This document shows, in pieces, positions 1 through 6,014 of a stretch of 9,660 nt of DNA. Source of the stretch: JAICNG01 sp035765135 (GTDB lineage: Bacteria; Gemmatimonadota; Gemmatimonadetes; Gemmatimonadales; Gemmatimonadaceae); NCBI GenBank assembly GCA_035765135.1, contig DASTYE010000303.1:1-9660 (forward strand), given 5' to 3'. The position numbers and the translations under genes were made by a program. Position 1 is the first letter of the stretch; each line of letters begins with the position of its first letter. The notes under the pieces are model-generated. The model did no database searches. It was not told where the DNA came from and saw nothing but the letters and a program-made list of their open reading frames with translations.

Positions 1-644
1 TCGGCGACTTCCGCTCGCTGGCCGGGCTGCCTAACACACCGCTGCATAACGCCGAGCGGTCGCGCGCGGAGTGGCTGCGCGACAACGCGCCGGCGATCGA
101 GGGCCCCGATTCCTCGTACGTGCAATGGACGCCGGTCGACAGCGGCGCCCTCGGCACTGTCGCGATGCGCATTGGCCAGGAGACGGTGCGCGCCACGATC
201 GACCCGCGTGTGCACGGTCTCGTGCTCGATACGACGTGGATGCGTCGCAAGGAGACGAAAGTCTTCGCGTCGAAATTCGACAACGACATCCGTAATGCCG
301 CCGGCGTCACCCTGGCGATCGGGGTCGGTGAGTACACCCTGCGCCAGGTGATCACGAGCTTCGCGCCGCAGACCGCGATGGCGCATGCCGTGATCGGGCT
401 CGACGTGCTCACACCGCTCGCCCCGACGTTCGACGGCGCCTCGCGGCAGGTGATTCTGCGCAAGGCCGGCCGCGTCGACCGCGACATGCCCGGAGAGCAC
501 ATTCAGACACTCGTGCTCGGCTCCGGCCTCTGGCTCATTTGGGAGAAGGCGATGCTACCACTCGCCGGCGACGAGGCGAGACGCCTCCTCGCCGGGAACG
601 CGTGGACCATCGACTGGCGCAGAGGGCAGGTCGTGGTCCAGTAG
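1..644 (+). CDS. Degenerate retropepsin-like (aspartyl protease fold) protein, 5' truncated
   Basis: The open frame is already open at the left edge (codons begin at base 3) and ends with TAG at 642-644, so the true start lies outside the window; the GTG at 120 is an internal valine, not a convincing start. The visible 213 codons contain a pattern like a pepsin/retropepsin lobe. There is a strand-rich segment ending in 'VRATIDPRVHGLVLD', where active enzymes have D-T/S-G. About 85 residues later comes 'VIGLDVLTPLAPTFD', which resembles the conserved 'iGmDfL...tiD' strand of retropepsin-like proteins, followed by 'RQVILR'. The catalytic D-T/S-G is replaced by D-P-R, so this lobe is probably inactive if the fold assignment is right. 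A second lobe may lie upstream. The family call is inference from pattern; a generic hypothetical protein is the alternative. It converges with the next gene, leaving only 5 nt between stop codons. Confidence 0.5.
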   Translation, partial: GDFRSLAGLPNTPLHNAERSRAEWLRDNAPAIEGPDSSYVQWTPVDSGALGTVAMRIGQETVRATIDPRVHGLVLDTTWMRRKETKVFASKFDNDIRNAAGVTLAIGVGEYTLRQVITSFAPQTAMAHAVIGLDVLTPLAPTFDGASRQVILRKAGRVDRDMPGEHIQTLVLGSGLWLIWEKAMLPLAGDEARRLLAGNAWTIDWRRGQVVVQ

Positions 645-649
645 CGACC

Positions 650-1117
650 TCATCTGCGGAGCCGGCGCACCTCGACCATCAAGCACCTGTCCTGTACCAC
701 GTCGATCCCCTCGCGCGCGAGGCGTTCGGCGACTTCGTCGTTCCGGATGCCCGATTGCATCCACACGGCGCCTGGACGCTTCGCGAGAACGTCATCGACG
801 TGCGCCGGGACATCCCTCGATCGGCGAAAGACGTTCACGAGATCGACCGCGCCGGGAATCTCCGCGATGCGGCGGTAGACGGGTTGGCCGAGAATCGTCG
901 TGACCTCCGGATAGTACACGGGGACTGGAACGATCTCGTATCCGGCGGTCTGCACGAACTCGGGAACGTAGAAGGCCGGAAGATACGACTGCGCTTCAGT
1001 CTTGATGCCGAGGACTGCGACTCGCATCACGCGACGCAGCAGGTCGCGGATCTCCTCGTCGGACTCGAGCAGGTGGGGTCGCCAGTCGGCCTGCTCCTTC
1101 ATGGGCGGAGTAGTCAT
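650..1117 (-). CDS. CoA-binding domain protein (YccU / CoA_binding_2 family)
   Basis: This 155-residue protein is a single small Rossmann-like domain of the CoA_binding_2 family, related to the N-terminal CoA-binding domain of succinyl-CoA synthetase. Family landmarks in order are the first strand and loop 'VAVLGIKTE' (33-41), 'GYEIVPVPVYYPE' (59-71), 'ILGQPVYRRIAEIP' (75-88), the very typical 'VDLVNVFRRSRDVP' (91-104), 'AVWMQSGIRNDEVA' (117-130) and 'VVQDRCLMVE' near the end (140-149). The first glycine loop lacks the usual proline/serine-rich sequence, so the ligand could differ. Length is normal for the family. The ATG at 1117 has a good ribosome site (GGAGAG, 1125-1130, 7-nt spacer). It lies 39 nt downstream of the histidine kinase gene on the same strand, so co-transcription is likely. 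Members have no firmly established role; binding of CoA or a nucleotide is family knowledge, not shown here. Confidence 0.88.
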   Translation of the reverse strand: MTTPPMKEQADWRPHLLESDEEIRDLLRRVMRVAVLGIKTEAQSYLPAFYVPEFVQTAGYEIVPVPVYYPEVTTILGQPVYRRIAEIPGAVDLVNVFRRSRDVPAHVDDVLAKRPGAVWMQSGIRNDEVAERLAREGIDVVQDRCLMVEVRRLRR

Positions 1118-1156
1118 GTGGGCGCTCTCCGCGAGCTTCGTGCTCGGGCGACGCGG

Positions 1157-2647
1157 TCAGGCAGGCTGCCGCTCAGGCGCCGCCACCGGCAGGAGTATAC
1201 GAAACGTGGAGCCGAGCCCCGGTGTGCTGTCGACGTCGATCTGGCCGCCGGCCTGGCGGATGATCCCGAAGGCGGTCGCGAGCCCGAGCCCCGAGCCCTG
1301 GCCCGGCGTCTTCGTCGTGAAGAAAGGCTCGAACAGGTGGGCCAGAGTGTCCGGCGCCATGCCGGACCCCGTATCGCTGATGGAGATGGTCGCGAACGCA
1401 CCCGGCTCGACGTCGCTCACGAACGCGGCGCGCGTGTCGAGCTGGCTCTGCTCGAAGCGGATGGTGATCGATCCCGCGCCGGCGATCGCGTCCACCGCGT
1501 TCATGACGAGGTTGATCATCACGCGCTCCAGCTGGCTGGCATCCGCCACGACTTCCAGCGAGTCGGGCGCGGGTCGAATCGATAGAGTGATCTCCGGCCG
1601 AAGCAGGCGGTCGAGCATGGGACGCAGCTCCTCGAAGAACGTGCGCAGGCGCACGCGGGAGGGCGCGTGCGGCAGGCTTCGCGCAATGAGCAGCAGCTGC
1701 CGCGCGAGTGATGCCGCACGCTCCGTCGCGCGCTTGATCTGCTGCACATCCGCCCGGTGAGACTCGTCGGGGCCGAGCTGCTGCATCAGCAGGTCGGCGT
1801 ACGATCGCACGATCGTGAGCAAATTGTTGAAGTCGTGTGCGACGCCGCTCGCGAGGCGCGCCACGGCCTCCATCTTCTCGAGTCGCGCAACGCGCTGGGC
1901 GAGACGCTGCCGCTCGGTGACATCGCGAAAGCTCCAGACGCGCCCCACGCTTCGTCCCCCAATGCGCTGAGGTTGCGAATAGCGCTCGAACGTCCGGCCA
2001 TCCTTGAACTCGAGCACGTCGAAGCTCTTGGCGTCGCGATGCGCGTAGAGCTCCTGCACTTTCGAAAGGAACTGACCGGGATCCTTCAGCTGATCGAGGA
2101 CGTAGGAGATCGCGGCGCGATCATCCCTCGATTCCAGCACGGACGCCGGAATCCGCCACATCTCGGCGAACTTCCGATTGTACGATACGATCCGCCCCTC
2201 CGAGTCGACGACCAGGAGTCCATCGTCGGTGGACTCGAGCGTCGCCTGCTGCAGCGAGATCGTCCGCTCGAGGGCCCGCTGCGCGCGATTGTGATCCGTC
2301 ATGTCGTGCGCGAAGCTGATCAACGCCTGCTGACCCTCGAACGTCACCGGCGTGGTTTGGATCTTCACCTCGACGGGCGTCCCATCGACACGCACGAGTC
2401 TGAGGTCGATCGGCGGCTGCGGCGTACGATGCTCGGTCGCCTCGCGCACGCGCGCGCGCACAATCTCGTGGTACTCTGGGGCGATGAACTGGAGCAGTGG
2501 CCGCCCAGCGACCTCGCTGAGGGTGCGCGCGCCGAGCATCCGAAGACCGGCGCGATTGCTGAAGACGAGGCGACCGTCTCGATGGATCGCGATCGCGTCG
2601 GGCGACAACTCTACGAGCGTTCGATACCACTCTTCCTGCTCGACCAT
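1157..2647 (-). CDS. Soluble sensor histidine kinase with two PAS domains
   Basis: 496 residues with no membrane segment or signal peptide, so a cytoplasmic sensor. PAS 1 covers about residues 5-118 ('YRTLVELSPDAIAIHRDGRL', then the C-terminal 'ISFAHDMTDHNRAQRAL' linker) and PAS 2 about 128-250 ('ATLESTDDGLLVVDSEGRI', ending 'VWSFRDVTERQRL'). The HisKA helix has the H-box 'GVAHDFNNLLTIV', phospho-accepting His271. The catalytic domain shows the N-box (N379, N383 in 'INLVMNAVDAI'), the G1 box 'SDTGSGMAPD' (424-433), the F-box 'FEPFFTTK' (439-446) and the G2 box 'GQGSGLGLA' (449-457), so it looks fully active. It ends soon after 'GSTFRILLPV' with no receiver domain. ATG 2647 is preceded in frame by a stop codon 9 nt upstream; no clear Shine-Dalgarno is visible. 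No response regulator lies in the window, so this is an orphan kinase here. The downstream neighbour is the CoA-binding gene. The PAS ligand cannot be told from sequence. Confidence 0.95.
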   Translation of the reverse strand: MVEQEEWYRTLVELSPDAIAIHRDGRLVFSNRAGLRMLGARTLSEVAGRPLLQFIAPEYHEIVRARVREATEHRTPQPPIDLRLVRVDGTPVEVKIQTTPVTFEGQQALISFAHDMTDHNRAQRALERTISLQQATLESTDDGLLVVDSEGRIVSYNRKFAEMWRIPASVLESRDDRAAISYVLDQLKDPGQFLSKVQELYAHRDAKSFDVLEFKDGRTFERYSQPQRIGGRSVGRVWSFRDVTERQRLAQRVARLEKMEAVARLASGVAHDFNNLLTIVRSYADLLMQQLGPDESHRADVQQIKRATERAASLARQLLLIARSLPHAPSRVRLRTFFEELRPMLDRLLRPEITLSIRPAPDSLEVVADASQLERVMINLVMNAVDAIAGAGSITIRFEQSQLDTRAAFVSDVEPGAFATISISDTGSGMAPDTLAHLFEPFFTTKTPGQGSGLGLATAFGIIRQAGGQIDVDSTPGLGSTFRILLPVAAPERQPA

Positions 2648-2832
2648 GAAGCGTCAGAATCGGAGAGGCTGCGTCGCGCATCAGCGTCGCGCGCGCCGGC
2701 TACCCATTATGTCCTGCGTGTGCTCGCGCGCAAGGCTCGGGCCCGGTCTCGGGGAGACTACGCTGACGGCCCGCGCGGTGCCGGGTTAGCTTTCACGCTC
2801 ACTTCGCAATCGCTCCCGGAGAAACCGGCACC
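2648..2832. promoter_or_regulatory. Divergent intergenic region (kinase / lysine dehydrogenase-like)
   Basis: This 185-nt spacer separates two divergently transcribed genes and must hold both promoters unless transcripts start inside genes. I see no convincing -35/-10 pair on either strand and no strong inverted repeat. The only clear signal is a ribosome site for the rightward gene, GGAGAAA at 2818-2824, 8 nt before the ATG. Confidence 0.5.
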
Positions 2833-3978
2833 ATGCACATGCTCGTTCTCGGCGCGGGACTTCAGGGGTCCGCCTGCGCCTTCGACCTTCTTCAGAATCC
2901 CGCGGTAACCGAGGTCCGCCTCGCCGACATTCGGATCGATCACCTGCCGGACTTTCTCGCTCCGTACTCGGGGAGTCGCCTGATCCCGACGCACCTCGAT
3001 GTGCGTGACCACGAGGCGGTGCGCGCGCTAATGCGTCAGACGGATGCCGCGATGAGCGCCATCCCGTACTACTTCAACCTCGATCTCGCACGCATCGCCG
3101 CCGAGACGGGAACACACTTCTGTGACCTCGGCGGCAACACCGAGATCGTCTTTCAACAGAAGCGCCTCGAGGCGAAGGCGCGGGAAACCGGCTGCACGAT
3201 CGTGCCTGACTGCGGTCTCGCTCCAGGGATGGTGAACGTGCTCGCGCAGCACGGCATCCAGCAGCTGGACAAGGTGCGGTCGGTGAAGATCTACGTTGGC
3301 GGTCTTCCGCAGCACCCGGAGCCGCCACTCAACTACCAGATCGTGTATTCGCTGGAAGGCGTGCTCGACTATTACACGACGTTGTCGTGGGTCGTGCGCG
3401 ACGGAAAGCGCACGCAGGTGAGAGCGCTCTCGGAGCGGGAGAAGGTGTCGTTCCCGCATCCTGTGGGAGAGTTGGAGGCGTTCCACACCGCCGGCGGCCT
3501 GTCCACTATGGCGTTTCGCTACGAGGGCAAGATCCCGACGATGGAATACAAGACGCTTCGCTACCCGGGTCACGCGCACATCATGGAGGCGATTCGTGAG
3601 CTCGGTCTACTCGACCTCACACCGGTGGATGTCAAGGGAGTGAAGGTCGTTCCGCGCGATCTGTTCGTGAACGTGGTGAGTCCGCGCCTGACGAAGCCGA
3701 AAGGACGCGACCTGGTGGCGCTGCGTGTGATCGTGGAGGGAACGAAGGACGGGAAGGCTAAGCGGGTCGAGTGGGAGCTGCTCGACTATTACGACGAGGC
3801 CCGCGGTATCAGCGCGATGATGCGAACGACGGGCTACTCACTTTCGATCACCGGCCAGATGCAGGCGCGTGGCGAGATCAAGCCGGCGGGGGTGTGGACG
3901 CCTGACGAGTGCATACCGGCGGGGCGGTACGTGGAGGAGCTAGAGCGTCGCGGCGTCCATGTGCGCGAGCTGCCGTGA
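2833..3978 (+). CDS. Saccharopine dehydrogenase-family oxidoreductase, L-lysine 6-dehydrogenase-like
   Basis: 381 residues, the usual length for single-chain lysine 6-dehydrogenases and bacterial saccharopine reductase-like proteins. The N-terminus is a Rossmann NAD(P) site: 'MHMLVLGAGLQG' with G7, G9 and G12, and an acidic residue ending the second strand ('VRLADIR') that would favour NAD+ over NADP+. Family motifs follow: 'SAIPYYFN', 'HFCDLGGNTEIV' (about 95-106), 'DCGLAPGMVNVLA' (126-138), then the C-terminal catalytic/dimer domain with 'FPHPVGELEAFHTAGG' and 'YKTLRYPGH' (ending His247). These last two motifs are characteristic of the lysine 6-dehydrogenase/saccharopine reductase C-domain. 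The expected chemistry is NAD-dependent oxidation of the lysine side chain (cyclising to piperideine-6-carboxylate) or of a related amino acid; the exact substrate is inference. The ATG at 2833 has a good ribosome site at 2818-2824. It stands alone in its transcript and ends at a repeat/hairpin element. Confidence 0.88.
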   Translation: MHMLVLGAGLQGSACAFDLLQNPAVTEVRLADIRIDHLPDFLAPYSGSRLIPTHLDVRDHEAVRALMRQTDAAMSAIPYYFNLDLARIAAETGTHFCDLGGNTEIVFQQKRLEAKARETGCTIVPDCGLAPGMVNVLAQHGIQQLDKVRSVKIYVGGLPQHPEPPLNYQIVYSLEGVLDYYTTLSWVVRDGKRTQVRALSEREKVSFPHPVGELEAFHTAGGLSTMAFRYEGKIPTMEYKTLRYPGHAHIMEAIRELGLLDLTPVDVKGVKVVPRDLFVNVVSPRLTKPKGRDLVALRVIVEGTKDGKAKRVEWELLDYYDEARGISAMMRTTGYSLSITGQMQARGEIKPAGVWTPDECIPAGRYVEELERRGVHVRELP

Positions 3979-4022
3979 CTCAGAGCCAGGGGCCAAGGGC
4001 CAGGGGCCAGGGGTGTGGAAAG

Positions 4023-4050
4023 GCGCGGCGCCGCTTCGCGGCAGCCGCGC
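4023..4050. other. GC-rich hairpin inside the convergent spacer
   Basis: A 12-bp stem with a single bulged A: outer arms GCGCGGC (4023-4029) and GCCGCGC (4044-4050), inner arms GCCGC (4030-4034) and GCGGC (4038-4042), loop TTC. It is followed directly by the 11-base palindrome TCATCAGATGA (4051-4061). It should fold on either strand's RNA. No T-run follows, so it is not a classical terminator by itself. Confidence 0.7.
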
Positions 4051-4061
4051 TCATCAGATGA

Positions 4062-4100
4062 GCAAACGGCCGTGCTAAGCGCGGCCGTTTGCCTTTCCTT
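4062..4100 (+). terminator. Probable intrinsic terminator of the dehydrogenase transcript
   Basis: Arms GCAAACGGCCG (4062-4072) and CGGCCGTTTGC (4082-4092) pair perfectly, and the stem can extend inward by one G-T and two G-C pairs to a TAA triloop. On the plus strand it is followed by the pyrimidine tail CTTTCCTT (4093-4100), weak but T-containing. This fits termination of the upstream plus-strand gene. On the minus strand the flank is not T-rich, so termination of dacB would have to rely on the hairpin alone or on Rho. Confidence 0.6.
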
Positions 4101-4163
4101 CCCCTTGGCCCCTGGCCCCCTGGCCCTTGGCCCTGGGGTCATGGCCCCCCTGGCCCCTGGCCC

Positions 4164-5789
4164 TCAGTCACGCACCCACGACGCCAGCGTCGCGCCCATG
4201 GCGTCGATCGTCTCCTTCGCCTTCGAGAGATCGCTGCCGTTGTAGATGAAAGCGAACGCCAGCACCTCGCCGCTCTCCGCGGTGACGTAGCCGCCGAGGG
4301 AGATCACCGTGTTCGTGGTGCCCGTCTTCGCGTGCAGGTTCCCCTGCGCCGGAGTGAGGCGCATGCGGTGGCGAAGCAGCTCCGATTCGCCGGCTACCGG
4401 CAGCGACGTGTGGAAGACGTCCGACCAGGGCGCGCGATGGGCGTAGTCGAGCAGCTTGATCAGTGCGCGAGGCGTGACGCGATCGAGCACCGAGAGGCCG
4501 CTCCCGTCGGCGGCGAACACCGAGCCAGGCGGAGCGCCGACCTTCTCCGTCATGAAGCGCTGGAGCAGCGTGTTGGCGCTCTCGACCGTACCCGGCCCGC
4601 CGTTCGATGACCGCGCCGCGTTCCGGAAGATCAGCTCGGCGTAATGGTTCACGCTCTCACGATTCATCACGGAGAGCAGGCGCGCGAGCGGCGGCGAGGG
4701 GAGCGAGGCCACCTCGCTGGCGGTCTCCGGCGTGACGGCGAGCCGAATCTGCCCGGCGACGGTAATGCCCTGTGCCTCGAGCGCGCGGCGGAACGCGCCC
4801 GCGGTGAACATCGCGGGATCCTCGACGACGATCTGGTAGCGGCGAGTACCGGCTCGCGTCCCAATCCATCCTCGAACCTCGATGGTTCCGTCCTCCAGCG
4901 TTCGCACGATCACGCGCGCCGCGCGGCTCCCGGTGCGAGTCTGGACCTTGTTCGACAGGCGCAGCTCGGTCGCGGGATCGAGGACCACCTCCGCCGGCTG
5001 CTTCGAGCCGGCTCCCGGCCGCACCACGATCCAGAGAAGGTTCTCGTTGAGCGACAGCGCCGAGACGCGAGCGGCGTAGCCATTGTGCAGGTAGCGTCGC
5101 TGCCATCCATCGGGGATGCGTCGCTGATCGAAAGCGCTCGCGTCGGCAATCAAATCGCCGGCCACGCGCCTGATGCCCTTCGACGCCACCAGCTGCGCCA
5201 GCAGCTCAACGGGCGCCGCCGGCCCTCCCTGGAGGAAACGGCTCGACAGTGCAGGATCGCCATCACCTCGCATGATGAGGTTCCCCTGCAGCGTGCCGTC
5301 GGGAGCCACCTCGCCGTCACGGAGCACGTCGGTGCTGAACTGGTGGTCCGGACCGAACTGATCGAGCGCCAGCGCCGCCGTGAACAGCTTCATGTTGGAC
5401 GCCGGCGACAGCAGGAGGTCGGGGTTGACCGAATAGAGCGTGTCGCCCTTGGTCAGCGAGACGACCATCACCCCCCAACGCCCATTGCGCACCCGCGCGC
5501 TGAGCATGGTGCCGAGGTCCGACGCCAACGCAGGCGCACCCTTCGGCGTCGTGTGACGCAGCGGGGGCGTTGCCGGCCTGCGAACGCGGCGCGTACGCCG
5601 ACGGGCGCGCCTCGCCCCACGCTGCTGCGGCGCGTCTGCGCGCACCGCGGTCGGCGTGGAGGCAGCTGGCGGCGCGGCGCCATCCCCTTCCTGCGCGGGG
5701 AGGACAAACGCCGTGCTCTCGAGCGCAAGGACGACAAGCGCCCAGCGCGAGGCCAGGAATCGGCGACGTGCAGAGGGAAGCAGGTTCAT
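4164..5789 (-). CDS. dacB: D-alanyl-D-alanine carboxypeptidase/endopeptidase, PBP4 (class C, peptidase S13)
   Basis: 541 residues from ATG 5789; an in-frame GTG at 5819 would add ten residues but spoils a normal signal peptide. The N-terminus 'MNLLPSARRRFLASRWALVV' plus a hydrophobic stretch ending 'FVLPAQ' is a Sec signal with probable cleavage after 'PAQ', placing the enzyme in the periplasm. A proline/alanine- and then arginine-rich linker follows (about 35-90). All three penicillin-binding motifs are present: SxxK as 'SNMK' (S131, K134), SxN as 'SVN' (379-381) and 'KTG' (488-490). Their spacing (248 and 109) closely matches E. coli PBP4, including the large inserted domains between SxxK and SxN. 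It trims D-Ala and cuts D-Ala-meso-DAP cross-links in peptidoglycan. Upstream on the same strand is the NagX-like gene, but a gap of about 200 nt with a repeat element suggests its own promoter. Its TGA lies inside the 4151-4172 arm of the repeat element. Confidence 0.95.
   Translation of the reverse strand: MNLLPSARRRFLASRWALVVLALESTAFVLPAQEGDGAAPPAASTPTAVRADAPQQRGARRARRRTRRVRRPATPPLRHTTPKGAPALASDLGTMLSARVRNGRWGVMVVSLTKGDTLYSVNPDLLLSPASNMKLFTAALALDQFGPDHQFSTDVLRDGEVAPDGTLQGNLIMRGDGDPALSSRFLQGGPAAPVELLAQLVASKGIRRVAGDLIADASAFDQRRIPDGWQRRYLHNGYAARVSALSLNENLLWIVVRPGAGSKQPAEVVLDPATELRLSNKVQTRTGSRAARVIVRTLEDGTIEVRGWIGTRAGTRRYQIVVEDPAMFTAGAFRRALEAQGITVAGQIRLAVTPETASEVASLPSPPLARLLSVMNRESVNHYAELIFRNAARSSNGGPGTVESANTLLQRFMTEKVGAPPGSVFAADGSGLSVLDRVTPRALIKLLDYAHRAPWSDVFHTSLPVAGESELLRHRMRLTPAQGNLHAKTGTTNTVISLGGYVTAESGEVLAFAFIYNGSDLSKAKETIDAMGATLASWVRD
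5577..5621 (-). other. dacB: Arginine-rich segment in the PBP4 N-terminal linker
   Basis: Fifteen codons between the signal peptide and the catalytic domain encode ten arginines ('RGARRARRRTRRVRR'). It sits between a proline/alanine-rich stretch and another proline-rich stretch, so it is likely disordered and strongly basic in the periplasm. Possible roles are contact with anionic wall polymers or membrane, or simple GC-driven low complexity. Confidence 0.75.
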
Positions 5790-5937
5790 GAGGCTAGCGA
5801 AAGGCAACTCGCATTCCACGCCGGCTCAGGAGAGCCAACGCTTTGCAGGTCAATGACATGAACGCGGGGATTCGGCGGGCGTGACGCCCCATGAGGGTAA
5901 CGAGTGAGGCAGGCTTACGTCACCCTGTGGAGACGAG
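5790..5937. other. Upstream region of dacB
   Basis: This stretch precedes dacB and probably carries its promoter. Visible structure: an inverted pair GGCTC/GAGCC with a 4-nt loop (5823-5827 and 5832-5836) just before the alternative GTG start, and a GTGACG/CGTCAC pair (5881-5886 and 5918-5923) 31 nt apart. No confident -35/-10 pair was found; a lone TTGACC on the minus strand near 5848-5853 has no matching -10. Confidence 0.4.
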
Positions 5938-6014
5938 TACGGAAGGCGGAATGCGGATGTGTGTTTTCGGGGTGTCTTCGCAATCCGGATTCCGTGTTCC
6001 GCATTCGGCGCTCA
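5938..6014. repeat. Self-complementary repeat element (GGAATGCGG family) at the 3' end of the NagX-like gene
   Basis: The left arm has GGAAGGCGGAATGCGGA (5941-5957) and the right arm has inverse units ending TCCGCATTC (5998-6006). The core arms GAATGCGGA (5949-5957) and TCCGCATTC pair perfectly over 9 bp. Inside lies the 10-bp palindrome AATCCGGATT (5982-5991). The right arm abuts the TGA of the NagX-like gene (6012-6014). The position at a gene end and the unit-plus-inverse-unit design match the other elements in the window. A role in transcript ending is inference. Confidence 0.6.

Larger units (their letters stand above)
3974..4172. repeat. Self-complementary tandem-repeat element (CCAGGGG family) filling a convergent spacer
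   Basis: The left arm (3974-4013) holds iterated CCAGGGG/CCAAGGG units; the right arm (4101-4172) holds the inverse CCCCTGG/CCCTTGG units in roughly twice as many copies. The outermost 22 bases (3974-3995 and the complement of 4151-4172) match at 20 of 22 positions and include the TGA stop codons of both converging genes. The arms enclose two perfect or near-perfect hairpins. The element occupies the entire spacer between the dehydrogenase and dacB. It could act as a bidirectional terminator or transcript-end stabiliser, or be a miniature mobile palindrome; no transposase is present and the function is inference. Confidence 0.8.

Noticed and set aside
539..1585. Long plus-strand open frame (348 codons) opposite the CoA-binding and kinase genes
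   Set aside because: Same antisense-shadow pattern; composition dominated by Arg, Asp and Glu.
1757..2908. Long plus-strand open frame (383 codons) opposite the histidine kinase, running into the dehydrogenase gene
   Set aside because: Overlaps two well-supported genes in other frames and has no recognisable domain.
5848..5853. TTGACC on the minus strand as a -35 box for dacB
   Set aside because: No acceptable -10 sequence at the expected distance.
4644..5861. Long plus-strand open frame (405 codons) opposite dacB
   Set aside because: Arginine-rich product without domains, antisense to a gene with all PBP motifs.
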